Assembly: GCA_016718315.1 (NCBI GenBank)
Contig: JADKDV010000001.1
Span: 620,001-684,000 of the forward strand
Origin: Candidatus Obscuribacter sp.
GTDB lineage: Bacteria > Cyanobacteriota > Vampirovibrionia > Obscuribacterales > Obscuribacteraceae
Reading direction: 5' to 3'
DNA: 64,000 bases
Shown: positions 26,973-35,677 of the stretch, in pieces
Position numbering within the stretch: position 1 is the stretch's first letter
Layout: each line of letters begins with the position of its first letter
Notes under the pieces: generated by a model
What the model saw: only the letters and a program-made list of their open reading frames with translations
The model's database searches: none
Told to the model about the DNA's origin: nothing
Translations under genes and position numbers: made by a program

Positions 26973-28004
26973 ATGCACAAACCAGGATTTAAGGGTACTC
27001 CATTTTTACTGTCTCTGAGCGCAATTTTTATCCTGTCGACGCCGCTAGCCAGGTCCGCTGAAAGCGAGTATGGTGGCTGGATCAAGGGCGACTATGATGG
27101 TGTGCGCCTGACCTATCCGGCCACTTTTAAAAAGACAGCCATTGGCAGTCAGGGCGGCGACGATACTATCTTAAAAGTAAACGGCACCACAGACAATGCT
27201 GGCGGCTTTGCTGAGCTGGCGTTATCCAGAGCACAGGGCGAACTCAGTCAAGCACTGCGCCTCAAAATGATTGAAGAAGCTTACCTGAGCAAGCTACCGG
27301 ATTACAAAGGACAAACAGATAAACAAGTGCCGCTGCCTGGTAGACAGAGTGGCTTACTCAAAGAAGTGACTTTTACTCATGCTGGTGCTACTTATAGTCA
27401 AAAGCTATTGTTATTTGGTGCAGGTAATAAAAACTATCAACTGCTCATGACCTGCCCACTAAAGAGTGCGCAGTCTGCTGCTACTGTCTGGAATGCCGCT
27501 ATATCGAACCTGGCGTTGGTAACAACTAACTCGGCCACGCAAACTCAAAATACAGGTACAAATAGCTGGCGCAGCAAAAGCGGAGCACTATCTCTCAGTT
27601 ATCCAGCTACGCTCAAAGAAGAAGTTGTCGACAGTGAAGATCACCAGCTCAAAGCAGCATCCAACGAGGGCGGCAAAATAATTGGACTGGATGTCTACCG
27701 CGGAGACAAGGCCCCACATCAGACTACTGAAGAACTATCCAGTGAGCTAGAGCAAAAACATTTTGAGACCCAAAAAGCCTATCAAAAACTAAACGAAGAA
27801 TCGCGCACTGTGGGCTCAGGTATTCAGGCACTCGTGAGAGAATCGACCTTTGAGACCCATGGCACAAAAGTGCATCATCTCTCCGCCTTTATAGCATCAG
27901 ACAAAGAGCTCTGGGCAATCTGTTTGAGCACTGCTGGACTAAACTCTAATGAAGCGCACCAGTTATGGAGTCGCATTGCCTCCAGCATCAGCCTAAAACA
28001 TTGA
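26973..28004 (+). CDS. Secreted protein with two tandem PsbP/DUF1795-like domains
   Basis: 343 residues with a signal peptide (FLLSLSAIFILSTPLARSA). Two repeated domains follow: residues about 32-175 (GVRLTYPATFKKTAIG ending WNAAISNLAL) and about 190-343 (ALSLSYPATLKEEVVD ending WSRIASSISL). Each starts with a LSYPATxK strand and ends with a W-x-x-I-SS/SN helix, the pattern of PsbP/Mog1/DUF1795-like folds. The two copies are clearly homologous by eye, so the gene arose by internal duplication. Role unknown; periplasmic. Confidence 0.6.
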   Translation: MHKPGFKGTPFLLSLSAIFILSTPLARSAESEYGGWIKGDYDGVRLTYPATFKKTAIGSQGGDDTILKVNGTTDNAGGFAELALSRAQGELSQALRLKMIEEAYLSKLPDYKGQTDKQVPLPGRQSGLLKEVTFTHAGATYSQKLLLFGAGNKNYQLLMTCPLKSAQSAATVWNAAISNLALVTTNSATQTQNTGTNSWRSKSGALSLSYPATLKEEVVDSEDHQLKAASNEGGKIIGLDVYRGDKAPHQTTEELSSELEQKHFETQKAYQKLNEESRTVGSGIQALVRESTFETHGTKVHHLSAFIASDKELWAICLSTAGLNSNEAHQLWSRIASSISLKH

Positions 28005-28020
28005 GTGCAGGCTAATATCG

Positions 28021-28458
28021 TTAGTTGTTAGTTTTTGGTGGCAGAGTAACAATCGTAAACCAGAAACTCTTTAGTTGACCGACGATTTCTTGAAAAGATT
28101 GGAAGTTAACTGGCTTAGTGATAAAGCAAGCAGCATAATGCTCATAAGATTTAGCGATATCGCGCTCGTCTTCAGAAGTGGTTAAAATGACCACTGGAAT
28201 CCGCTTCAAATCATCGTCGCGCTTGATCTCTGCCAGTACCTCCAGCCCGGATATTTTTGGCATATTGATGTCGAGCAAGATTAGGTCTGGTCTTTTTGCG
28301 TCTTTATACTGACCACGTCTAAACAGATAGTTGAGCGCTTCTTCACCGTCAGTAACTACGTTCATGCTTATGTCCAGCATGCCATTCTTTAGTGCTTCTC
28401 TAGCTAGCTCGGCGTCCGATGGACTGTCTTCCGCCATCAAAATCTCAACTGATTTCAT
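28021..28458 (-). CDS. Single-domain response regulator (Rcp1/CheY-like)
   Basis: 145 residues, one receiver domain only. Acid pocket ILMAEDSPSD, phospho-acceptor Asp 63 in LILLDINMPKISG, the conserved Thr in VVILTTSEDERD (93/94) and Lys 115 in CFITKPVNF. The GKRPDLILLDINMP-type sequence and the insertion FRRGQYKDAKRPD are typical of the Rcp1 group, receivers paired with cyanobacterial phytochrome-like kinases. It overlaps the end of the upstream histidine kinase by 14 bp, so it is the cognate partner. With no output domain it acts by protein contact or phosphorelay. Confidence 0.88.
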   Translation of the reverse strand: MKSVEILMAEDSPSDAELAREALKNGMLDISMNVVTDGEEALNYLFRRGQYKDAKRPDLILLDINMPKISGLEVLAEIKRDDDLKRIPVVILTTSEDERDIAKSYEHYAACFITKPVNFQSFQEIVGQLKSFWFTIVTLPPKTNN

Positions 28459-29941
28459 TTGGATCCTTTATTGCTAGTTCTCGGGGGATAGTAAAATAAA
28501 ACTGCGAGCCTCTTCCGGGCTCAGACAGGGCCCAAATCTTGCCACCCAGGCGCTCAACAATCCGACTGCAAAGAGCCAGACCAATACCCGTGCCAGGATG
28601 CTCTGTACGCGAGTGTAATCTCTGAAAGATAACAAAAATCCGCTCAGCATGAGCCATATCAAATCCCATACCATTATCTTCAACACAAAATTCGAAGCAG
28701 TCGTCTTTTGGCGTTGCGCTGATTTTGATAACGGGAGTTTTTTCGCTGCGATACTTAATACTATTGCCAATTAGATTTTGAAAGAGCTGTACAAGTTGAG
28801 CAGAATCTGCGACCAGATGAGGCATTGAGCCATGCTCGACAATGGCACCAGACTCGGCAACGGCTGTCTCAAGATTTTCTAGAGCGCGTGCCAGTAGCTC
28901 ACCACTATCGACTTCTTTGAGTGCGCCGCCACCAGATTCGATGCGAGCAAAGGCTAAAAGATCATTGATCAATGTCCGCATTCGCTCAGCGCCTTCTACA
29001 GCCTGACCAATCCATCTGTCACCCTGTTCGCCCAGTTGACCGGAGTATTTTGATGCTATCAAAGTCAAAAAGCCACCAACAGCACGCAGCGGCTCTTGCA
29101 AATCATGAGAAGCGACATAGGCAAACTGTTGTAAGTCACGATTGGAGCGAGCCAGCTGCTCAGCAATGTGCTTTTGATTATATTCGGCTTCCAGAGCCAG
29201 TTTTTCTTTAGCTGCACGAGCAATAAAAAATTCTCTGGAGCTTTTAAAAGAGATAAGCAAGGTGACAAATGCCACAAAAATCAAAACCACAGACGAAGAA
29301 CAGACAAGCAGTAAAGTCTCATGCACCTGCTTTTGCCGGTGCACCAGAAGAGTATCTTCTGCAGATTTCATTGCCGCTGATACCCTCTGAATCTCACGCA
29401 TCAATTCAAGTCCGCGCAAATCCTTAAGCTGCGCTCTGGCTGTGTCAAATTGCTGATGCTCCACGCTGGGCACAATCAGCTTGGTATTAAAATCAATTTT
29501 TTCTTCAACGAGACTCTTAAGCTTGGCTAGATTTTGCACCTGGCTGGGGTTGTCCTCAGTCAATGGGACAAGATTATCGAGTCCCTTTCGAGCCTTAGTG
29601 ACATAGTCATGTATGTCCGAGACAAATATGTGGTCGCGACTGGCGACAAAGCCACGGCTGGCACTCTCCACACTCTTTACAGCCCAGAGCACATCAGTAA
29701 TCTGGTCTCGCACCTCATAAGTGTGATTAACCCAACCAATCTGATCAGCCTGTCTGTACAACAGATAACCGATACAGCCGGATGCGGTTATAAAAAGCAT
29801 TGCTCCAAGAGCGTGCAAAATGGCTATGCGACGTATTTGCGCTTTGAGGTCAATAGCACTAGTGCTCTCGCTAATAACCTGTTCATTTTTGGTGTTTGGC
29901 ACAGTATCATACTCGCAAGCGTCAACTACTACTGGCGCCAA
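28445..29941 (-). CDS. Membrane sensor histidine kinase with CHASE3-like domain
   Basis: 498 residues; TTG start, with GTG at 29902 possible. Two membrane helices (about 41-62 and 208-231) flank an extracytoplasmic helical CHASE3-type domain (VESASRGFVASRD is characteristic). HisKA carries the phospho-accepting His 279 in VASHDLQEPLR; the HATPase domain has the N box NLIGNSIKYRSE, DNGMGFD and GTGIGLALC. The SHDLQEPLRAVGGF form matches the Cph1-like kinases that signal through Rcp1-type receivers, which fits the overlapping downstream gene. Signal unknown. Confidence 0.88.
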   Translation of the reverse strand: MAPVVVDACEYDTVPNTKNEQVISESTSAIDLKAQIRRIAILHALGAMLFITASGCIGYLLYRQADQIGWVNHTYEVRDQITDVLWAVKSVESASRGFVASRDHIFVSDIHDYVTKARKGLDNLVPLTEDNPSQVQNLAKLKSLVEEKIDFNTKLIVPSVEHQQFDTARAQLKDLRGLELMREIQRVSAAMKSAEDTLLVHRQKQVHETLLLVCSSSVVLIFVAFVTLLISFKSSREFFIARAAKEKLALEAEYNQKHIAEQLARSNRDLQQFAYVASHDLQEPLRAVGGFLTLIASKYSGQLGEQGDRWIGQAVEGAERMRTLINDLLAFARIESGGGALKEVDSGELLARALENLETAVAESGAIVEHGSMPHLVADSAQLVQLFQNLIGNSIKYRSEKTPVIKISATPKDDCFEFCVEDNGMGFDMAHAERIFVIFQRLHSRTEHPGTGIGLALCSRIVERLGGKIWALSEPGRGSQFYFTIPRELAIKDPNEIS

Positions 29942-30062
29942 TTGTGTATTAAATGATAGCAGACAACTGAGATATCTATTTTTGTATTATTGACAAGGAG
30001 ATAACTCTCCACAGTCTCATTTTGGGGGATTGTTCGGATATGATCGATGGCAAGACAAACCT

Positions 30063-30431
30063 ATGAAAACCGAATCAGAAAATCTCGCTTATTATCGCTC
30101 TCAGCACCGCACACCGGGCTGTCGCATTACCCATATGGTGGGTGTGCCGCTGATAATTGCGGCGTCTTTGACCAGTCTTGTCAATCGCAAAAAAGCCAGC
30201 AAAATGTTTGCTGTGGGCTATTTCTTGCAAATTAGTGGTCATATATTTTTTGAAAAAAATATGCCTGTCCTGGAAGCCACCCATGATCCAAAGACACTTT
30301 TGTCATCAGTGATTTTTGTAGCCGAACAATGGCAAGATGTCTTTGAGGGTACCTGGTTACAAAAAAACGATATCACTCGCCTTGGCACACCGCAGGTTAG
30401 TCCTGTCGTAGTCATCGACGTCACCACCTAA
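30063..30431 (+). CDS. Mpo1-like (DUF962) membrane protein
   Basis: 122 residues from the ATG at 30063 (TTG at 30030 possible). YYRSQHRTPGCRITHMVGVPLIIAA and YFLQISGHIFFEKNMP match the DUF962/YGL010W/Mpo1 family, whose yeast member is an Fe(II)-dependent dioxygenase that shortens 2-hydroxy fatty acids. The family His residues in the HR-x-P, TH-x-x-G-x-P and GH-x-x-x-E-x-N-x-P motifs are present. One or two membrane helices lie between. Stand-alone gene. Confidence 0.75.
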   Translation: MKTESENLAYYRSQHRTPGCRITHMVGVPLIIAASLTSLVNRKKASKMFAVGYFLQISGHIFFEKNMPVLEATHDPKTLLSSVIFVAEQWQDVFEGTWLQKNDITRLGTPQVSPVVVIDVTT

Positions 30432-30550
30432 ATAAAGCGATGACTAATTACCGCCAATTTTTGCTCATCAAAACAAAGCATTTTTTGGTGCCACATTGCA
30501 TTGTGGCCAATACGTTCTTCAATCAGTCAAGCATATGGTGAATAGCGGTG

Positions 30551-32005
30551 ATGGAAAGCGGTGGGCGAAGCATAGTTGGGAGATTTTTTCTTCCGGCGAC
30601 AGTACTAGCAATCTTACTGACAGCTTTTGTGCTCGACCGCCTTGTCTTTCCTCTACTTGAAGACAAAAAGCTCTACTGGGGCAGCGCCTGGTCTGCCGAC
30701 GAAAAAACGCTCTTTAAACTGAGCTGTTTGCGCAACTGGGCGTCTACCGAAGACCCTTTGTTTCGCAATCACTTTATCCAGCCCCTTAAGGAGCGGCAAG
30801 GTCCGCGCATACTGGTCATGGGCGATAGCTATGTCTGGGGTGATGGCATACGCAATTTAAATGATCTGTGGTGGCGCCAGCTCAGCCGTGAGCTCGTTAG
30901 TCGTGGCTATGGTCATGTGGAGGTACTGGCAGCGGGTTATCCTGGCTACTCCACCAATCTAGAAGTAAAAGCAGCCCGCAAACTTGCCACCACTCTCAAG
31001 CCCGATTTGATCATCTGGGGCTTTACTGATAACGATGCCGACGAAGAAGTAATAATCAACTACAACAAGAGTAAACAAAGCTCAATCTGGCTGCTGAAGA
31101 AGTTGTTGCCTAATCTATCGCTCTTTATAGACCGACAGGTATTGTCTAAGTGGCATGGCTTTAGTAGTCTCGATACCACAGACAAAGCCAGTGATTGCTG
31201 GCAGTTTAGTTTGCTATCTGGTAAAAACTTTAGTCTCTTTACTAACACTGTCAAAAACATGGGTACCTTTTTGCAACAGTCAAAGGTGCCCGGTGTTGTC
31301 TTTACCTTACCTAAAACCCTCGATACCAGTTATAGCGCGCGCTGCTTTGGCACAGTCAGACCGCTCTTTGAGCAAAACAAAGTACCGTTTGTAGATCTAA
31401 CTGATGCCCTTAAACCATGGTACGACAAGGCACTACCGACAGTGCTGGCCATGAGTCCTCTATCGGTTATAAAGCCAACCAGCTTTTTGCTGGCCAGTCC
31501 TGCCAATAGTCATCCCAGCGGGGCTCTCAATTATTACTATGCAGTACAGGCTGTTGACTATCTCGAGCGGCACCACCCCGAGATACTGGGCAAGCCCTCT
31601 CCCTACAAGGCTGGCCGAGCAATACTAAATGACGCCATGCCTATATTTGCCTCTTTTGTCACAACAAGCCAGGGCTTTGATCTTGATTATCCAGATGCCA
31701 GTCTACTGTTGCGTATGCCAGGACGCGAGCCTTATGTACAGCTCAATCTAGCAATGCCAGCCAAAATCAAAAAGATAACTGTCACAGGCAGCGCCCTCAA
31801 AAAAGGCAAGCTCGGTATCAGCACAATTACGCCGACTCTGGGCTTTGATACAGGCAATGTCACTTATGGTGCTAAACAGTCCGGTAACACCATTACTATG
31901 GATTTATATAACACTAGCGAGCTGGTCAATAGCATTTATCTGACGGCATCCTTTACGTCATACAATAAAGATGCCAGACATCTGTCCATAAGACTGGATC
32001 AATAG
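30551..32005 (+). CDS. SGNH/GDSL-type hydrolase-like membrane protein
   Basis: 484 residues; ATG at 30551 (GTG at 30548 directly before). One N-terminal membrane helix (FFLPATVLAILLTAFVLDRLVF), then an SGNH domain with block I ILVMGDSYVWGDGI carrying the nucleophile Ser, AAGYPGYSTNLE as the Gly block, WGFTDNDADEE as a block-III-like Asn, and a late NSHPSGALNYYYA with the Asp/His-type block V His. A C-terminal beta-rich domain (about 370-484) follows. Such proteins deacylate or acylate cell-surface sugars, as in AlgJ/AlgX-like enzymes. The 3' end overlaps the next convergent gene by 7 bp. Substrate unknown. Confidence 0.7.
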   Translation: MESGGRSIVGRFFLPATVLAILLTAFVLDRLVFPLLEDKKLYWGSAWSADEKTLFKLSCLRNWASTEDPLFRNHFIQPLKERQGPRILVMGDSYVWGDGIRNLNDLWWRQLSRELVSRGYGHVEVLAAGYPGYSTNLEVKAARKLATTLKPDLIIWGFTDNDADEEVIINYNKSKQSSIWLLKKLLPNLSLFIDRQVLSKWHGFSSLDTTDKASDCWQFSLLSGKNFSLFTNTVKNMGTFLQQSKVPGVVFTLPKTLDTSYSARCFGTVRPLFEQNKVPFVDLTDALKPWYDKALPTVLAMSPLSVIKPTSFLLASPANSHPSGALNYYYAVQAVDYLERHHPEILGKPSPYKAGRAILNDAMPIFASFVTTSQGFDLDYPDASLLLRMPGREPYVQLNLAMPAKIKKITVTGSALKKGKLGISTITPTLGFDTGNVTYGAKQSGNTITMDLYNTSELVNSIYLTASFTSYNKDARHLSIRLDQ

Positions 32006-32973
32006 TCATCCATAGACTTTAGCTGAGCCAGCTCACTGTCTGAGGGAAAACCCTGAAAAGCAAAACGAGATGGATAGTCTTTTGTTTGATTGATACGCGT
32101 AGCAAACACCTTAAGTACTTGCTCAAAACTGGCAGGTACTTGCTCAGGGCCGTCTGCACTATCCAGATCATATCGATAAAAAATGACCTTATCGACCTCG
32201 GGCAAAAGCGTGACCTTACCTGTGTCGGTAATCGTCGCGGTGCTATGATGGCGATTGTCTTTATCACTGACGAGGACAAATTTAGCAATAAAGCTATCGT
32301 CTGATTTGCTGCGTCTTTGCAGCATGACCTCGCGTTGTTGCTCATAAATCTTGGCCATATATTTGTATTGCATCGATTTAAACATAGGATACATAGGATG
32401 GCTGCGGGGAGGCCAGGCAAGACCTTGAGAGTCAATGCCAAATGGTGGCATCAAATATCCTTCTTTTTCGGATTGCTTTAAGGTGTTGATAACCACAGTC
32501 ATACCAAATCTAGTCTGGTCTCCTACAACAAAACTCTTGCCGTGACCAATTGGTATAAAAATAGACTCGCCAGGTAAATCAAGATTGTAGATATCAGCCA
32601 ATAGAGCGCGTGCTACATGATCTCCGTTTTTCCAGATAGACTCAAAACATTGCGGTCTTCCGTCAAGATCGTGGGCCACAAAAACCATGTCAGTAAGTTT
32701 GCCCAGGTTATGCAATGCAATTTCACAGGCCTGCACATAGTCGATACCCCAGGTATCAAGATCGCTCTTGAGCACACCGCGCACTTGCTCCACCATGCAA
32801 TCGCCCACCACAAGCTGGAAGCCAAAATGCTCGCCCATGCCACCATAAGAGAGCATGCCACCACTTTGGGCGATACGATAAGCCTCTTGCTGGAGTTTCC
32901 AGCGATGGTCCACTTGCAATAAAAGTGTCTTAGCAATGGCGCGAAAAGCCGGCGTCCCAATTGCTTCTGTCAT
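31999..32973 (-). CDS. Hypothetical protein
   Basis: 324 residues, soluble, no signal peptide. No family recognised. Visible features are a Gly-rich loop SGGMLSYGGMGEHFG near residue 45, a segment DYVQACEIALHNLGKLTDM and a C-terminal beta-rich part. The middle part (DLDGRPQCFESIWKNGDHVARALLADIY) and the early DLDTWGIDYVQACEIALHNL recall DUF1444/YtpQ-like proteins, but the match is weak. Possibly follows the receiver-like gene 33088-33801 in the same transcript. Confidence 0.5.
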   Translation of the reverse strand: MTEAIGTPAFRAIAKTLLLQVDHRWKLQQEAYRIAQSGGMLSYGGMGEHFGFQLVVGDCMVEQVRGVLKSDLDTWGIDYVQACEIALHNLGKLTDMVFVAHDLDGRPQCFESIWKNGDHVARALLADIYNLDLPGESIFIPIGHGKSFVVGDQTRFGMTVVINTLKQSEKEGYLMPPFGIDSQGLAWPPRSHPMYPMFKSMQYKYMAKIYEQQREVMLQRRSKSDDSFIAKFVLVSDKDNRHHSTATITDTGKVTLLPEVDKVIFYRYDLDSADGPEQVPASFEQVLKVFATRINQTKDYPSRFAFQGFPSDSELAQLKSMDDY

Positions 32974-32996
32974 GTTGTCTTTATCACCTGCTCCAG

Positions 32997-33086
32997 TTAA
33001 AACCCAGTCGTCAGACAGTATGCGCTTGGATCAGCAAAGTTCCAAGCCCAGAGACAAAAGATCAATAGTAAAAATAATCGCATCAT
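32997..33086 (-). CDS. Possible small membrane peptide (29 residues)
   Basis: Two adjacent ATGs (33086 and 33083) open a short frame beginning MRLFLLLIFCLWAWNF and ending in TAA. It overlaps the stop region of the gene upstream and lies in an otherwise empty 114-bp gap. The hydrophobic start would make a membrane peptide or a leader, but there is no strong ribosome binding site (only GAAGAAG 12 bases away). Low confidence. Confidence 0.25.
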   Translation of the reverse strand: MMRLFLLLIFCLWAWNFADPSAYCLTTGF

Positions 33087-33087
33087 A

Positions 33088-33801
33088 CTAAAAATGCTTC
33101 TTCAGCATTTCGTCAGCAGCTCGCCTCTGGGCCGCGCCCTCGGGTGTGCCGAGCACTCGTGCCAGTTCATCCAGTCGGGCTTGAGCAGCGCCTGGTTTAG
33201 TTAGAGACTCTTTTAAGCTAAAATTTGGACTGAGCATATCAGCATAGATTGATGGTTTGGTAGCAGCCACTATAGCGCCGTTTTCGCGCATAGTAGTATT
33301 GATACCAGGAATGGTGCTAGTACCAATTGACGGCACTCCGTCTTTGCGCAATGCACTCACCACATGCTCACCCTGCAAATAACTGCCATTGAGTTCGCCA
33401 TCGACAAAAGCAGCTTTATACTTCCTCGGGTCTATGACTTGAGTGCCACCCTCAGGCATAATCGCTGTAAACGGTGTTGGTCTTTGCACACCAGCAATCC
33501 AGGTGACTTTGTGACCCTTTTCCTCCAGCGCACTTTTCATAGCGCGTCCAAAAAAGTGAGTGTCTTCCACTAATAGCAGGGGCTTCTCAGCAAAGAGCGA
33601 ACGACCCTTAGTGGCATAGATACCAATACCCACAGCCACCGCGCCCGCAGCGACCATAGCAGTGGTACGAGGGTTTTCGTAGGCCTCATCAAAGAGCTTT
33701 TTGGCGCTATCTTTTAGATCGGAGGTCCAGCTTTGAGACTCAGAATGGTCTTTGCTCTGGTCCTTTGAGTTACTCTGGTTAGCCGCTGGCTGTCCATCCA
33801 T
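33088..33801 (-). CDS. Membrane-tethered receiver-like domain protein
   Basis: 237 residues. A Ser/Gln/Lys-rich N-terminus of 30 residues, an amphipathic helix, one membrane segment (about 46-62, TAMVAAGAVAVGIGIYA) and then a CheY-like domain (about 72-190). KPLLLVEDTHFFGRAMKSALEEKGHKV matches beta1-alpha1 of a receiver, and YKAAFVDGELNGSYLQGEHVVSALR matches the Asp-bearing beta3 region (Asp in FVDGEL). The middle has an insertion and the Lys/Thr switch residues are not obvious, so it may be a degenerate or stand-in receiver. Fixed receivers on membranes are unusual. Confidence 0.6.
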   Translation of the reverse strand: MDGQPAANQSNSKDQSKDHSESQSWTSDLKDSAKKLFDEAYENPRTTAMVAAGAVAVGIGIYATKGRSLFAEKPLLLVEDTHFFGRAMKSALEEKGHKVTWIAGVQRPTPFTAIMPEGGTQVIDPRKYKAAFVDGELNGSYLQGEHVVSALRKDGVPSIGTSTIPGINTTMRENGAIVAATKPSIYADMLSPNFSLKESLTKPGAAQARLDELARVLGTPEGAAQRRAADEMLKKHF

Positions 33802-33963
33802 GAATACACCTGATGACGGTTGATGGGCATATTGTTACTCCCGGTAAGTGACCTGTCACCGGGGAAAATACGCAGCTAAAATTAAGCCTCAAAGCCTCCA
33901 AGCGCCATATACAGAGCAATTTTGCCCAATGCGGTAATATTAGTGAGACTGACAGGGTGACAT

Positions 33964-34467
33964 ATGGGTTTTGAAATCGGTTCGGTGGCAGATTGGGCGC
34001 AAGCTCTTACCAATACAATTGTTTTGCTCTATATCTATAGACAACTCAAATTGATGAATATCCAGATGATTCAAAACGACGACCAGGAACGCTCGCGCAG
34101 GTCCTGGGAATTTGTCCAGTTTTATCATGAGCAAGTCAAAGAACTCGATAAGCTCCTGCCCAAACAACTCAGTGGCGTCGACTTGAGCAGCCAGGAGATT
34201 GAAGAGCAAGACCTGAACGTCTATATCGAGCATTTTTATAAGCCTCGCATCAAACTGTTTACACTTTTGGATCAACTGCTCAAACACCAGGAAGTGGAAG
34301 AAAAGCTACTCTTTGGCTATTTGATTGAAGAGTTTAATAACTTCGTTACCCTGGGTGTTAAGGTGCATGGAGCCAAGGAATTTATGAGTGAAGCCAGTAC
34401 CAAAATGAGTTTGCTTATGACTTCCTGGGGTGCCCAGGTCAAGGCAAGACAGCTCCTCATCGGTTAA
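33964..34467 (+). CDS. Hypothetical protein
   Basis: 167 residues; ATG with AGGGTGA upstream. N-terminal hydrophobic helix (WAQALTNTIVLLYIYRQL, about 10-30), then a long helical region (DDQERSRRSWEFVQFYHEQVKEL) resembling the DUF4760 pattern of a membrane anchor plus cytoplasmic helices. No further assignment. It precedes the peroxiredoxin by 10 bp. Confidence 0.55.
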   Translation: MGFEIGSVADWAQALTNTIVLLYIYRQLKLMNIQMIQNDDQERSRRSWEFVQFYHEQVKELDKLLPKQLSGVDLSSQEIEEQDLNVYIEHFYKPRIKLFTLLDQLLKHQEVEEKLLFGYLIEEFNNFVTLGVKVHGAKEFMSEASTKMSLLMTSWGAQVKARQLLIG

Positions 34468-34477
34468 ACTTAGCGCC

Positions 34478-34921
34478 ATGCTTAATCAACCTGCCCCAAC
34501 TTTTAGCCTGGAAGCCACCAGCGGCGAGCAAATCAAGCTCGAAAACTTAAAGGGCTCCTTTGTCGTTTTGATCTTTTATCCAGCTAACGACACGCCGACC
34601 TGCAATGCCCAGCTCGAGGAGATGAGCATGACCTCGCAGGAGCTGCTCACTCGTAACACTCTTATTTTTGGCGTCAATACTGCGCCCCTGGCAAAATCCA
34701 GTGATTATTGCCTGCGTAAACGCTTGAGTTTTCCCATCCTCAACGACCAGGGCGGTCAGGTGGCTAAGCTCTATAAAGCATCCTGGCCCTGGATTGGTCT
34801 CAACAAGCGCACTGTAGTGGTAGTCGGTCCCTCTGGTCAGATTTGCTTTTATGAGCGTGGCAAACCGCCAGCCCAAAAGATTTTGGACTGTATTGACCAG
34901 TTACGAGCAGCGGCAGTTTAG
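34478..34921 (+). CDS. Peroxiredoxin, Bcp/AhpC-TSA family
   Basis: 147 residues from the ATG at 34478. Thioredoxin-fold peroxidase that reduces hydrogen peroxide and organic peroxides. APTFSLEATSGEQIKLENLKG, then VVLIFYPANDTPTCNAQ with the peroxidatic Cys in TPTC, and the closing VVVVGPSGQICFYERG fit the Bcp-like group. The usual resolving Cys five residues later is absent; CLRKR (about residue 76) and the Cys in QKILDCID are alternatives. Preceded by the DUF4760-like gene in the same direction. Confidence 0.8.
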   Translation: MLNQPAPTFSLEATSGEQIKLENLKGSFVVLIFYPANDTPTCNAQLEEMSMTSQELLTRNTLIFGVNTAPLAKSSDYCLRKRLSFPILNDQGGQVAKLYKASWPWIGLNKRTVVVVGPSGQICFYERGKPPAQKILDCIDQLRAAAV

Positions 34922-34938
34922 ATAATCTAGATTATCTA
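34919..34938. repeat. Perfect 20-bp palindrome at the peroxiredoxin stop codon
   Basis: TAGATAATCTAGATTATCTA is its own reverse complement and begins with the stop codon of the peroxiredoxin gene. It could be a transcription end hairpin or a protein-binding site. It lacks a G/C-rich stem and the following bases are not T-rich enough for a standard terminator. Confidence 0.5.
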
Positions 34939-35106
34939 GAGAATTTTCATCCCTCAGTGTGGTTTCTCCCATTTACTGATAGGGCAGTGGACCATAGTAT
35001 GACAACAGCATCCCTCGGCACAAGGGATGCCACCGATAAACTTACCAGTGCGACAATCGACAGCTCTCCCGGCGCAAAACGCCCGGTACTGTGGCGGCGA
35101 CGCAGA

Positions 35107-35673
35107 TTATTTATGCGGCTCCACCAACGCAGCAAAGCTGTCCAGTATCTGCTGCAATCTCACTTTATTGACTGGCTTTTGATCCGGTGAATAAGCCTCA
35201 AAGAAGAAAGAGATATTGTCTGGCTGGTTAACAATAATGCGATCTACTGGAGTATCAGGTCCACCGGAAGTGGTCTTGAGGGCTTGCACTACTTGCACTG
35301 GCTTACCAAACAGTTTGGCTTCGTAAGTACCCTTTTCTACCCAGTTAACCACTTTGACTTTGTCAGTTTCGTATTGAGAGTCTTCCATATCGGGTGATTC
35401 GTTTTGAGGAGTTGGTCTGCGACCAAAATAGATATTCATTCCGGATTCTTTGTCATGCATGACAATCTGACTGTAATACTCGCTCTTGCTACTACCGCGC
35501 ACAAATTCTAATTCCAGCGGCACGGGCTCTTTAAATGTGACAATCTCTGAGGCTATACGCCTGGCGGAGGTGGATGGATTAAAGTTAAAGAGCACAAAAC
35601 TGCAAGCACAAAAGAGCACCACCAGTGAAATCACTACTTTTATATTCACCGGTGTTTTGATTTTTTGTGTCAA
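35107..35673 (-). CDS. Membrane-anchored protein, function unknown
   Basis: 188 residues from a TTG at 35673, which has GGGGA upstream and avoids the Nudix gene; an ATG at 35712 would add 13 residues inside that gene. One N-terminal membrane helix (NIKVVISLVVLFCACSFVLF) and a soluble domain of about 150 residues rich in beta strands, ending LQQILDSFAALVE. That ending recalls PsbP/DUF1795-type domains (as at 26973-28004), but the match is weak. Follows Nudix by 4 bp, so co-transcribed. Confidence 0.55.
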   Translation of the reverse strand: MTQKIKTPVNIKVVISLVVLFCACSFVLFNFNPSTSARRIASEIVTFKEPVPLELEFVRGSSKSEYYSQIVMHDKESGMNIYFGRRPTPQNESPDMEDSQYETDKVKVVNWVEKGTYEAKLFGKPVQVVQALKTTSGGPDTPVDRIIVNQPDNISFFFEAYSPDQKPVNKVRLQQILDSFAALVEPHK

Positions 35674-35677
35674 TTGC

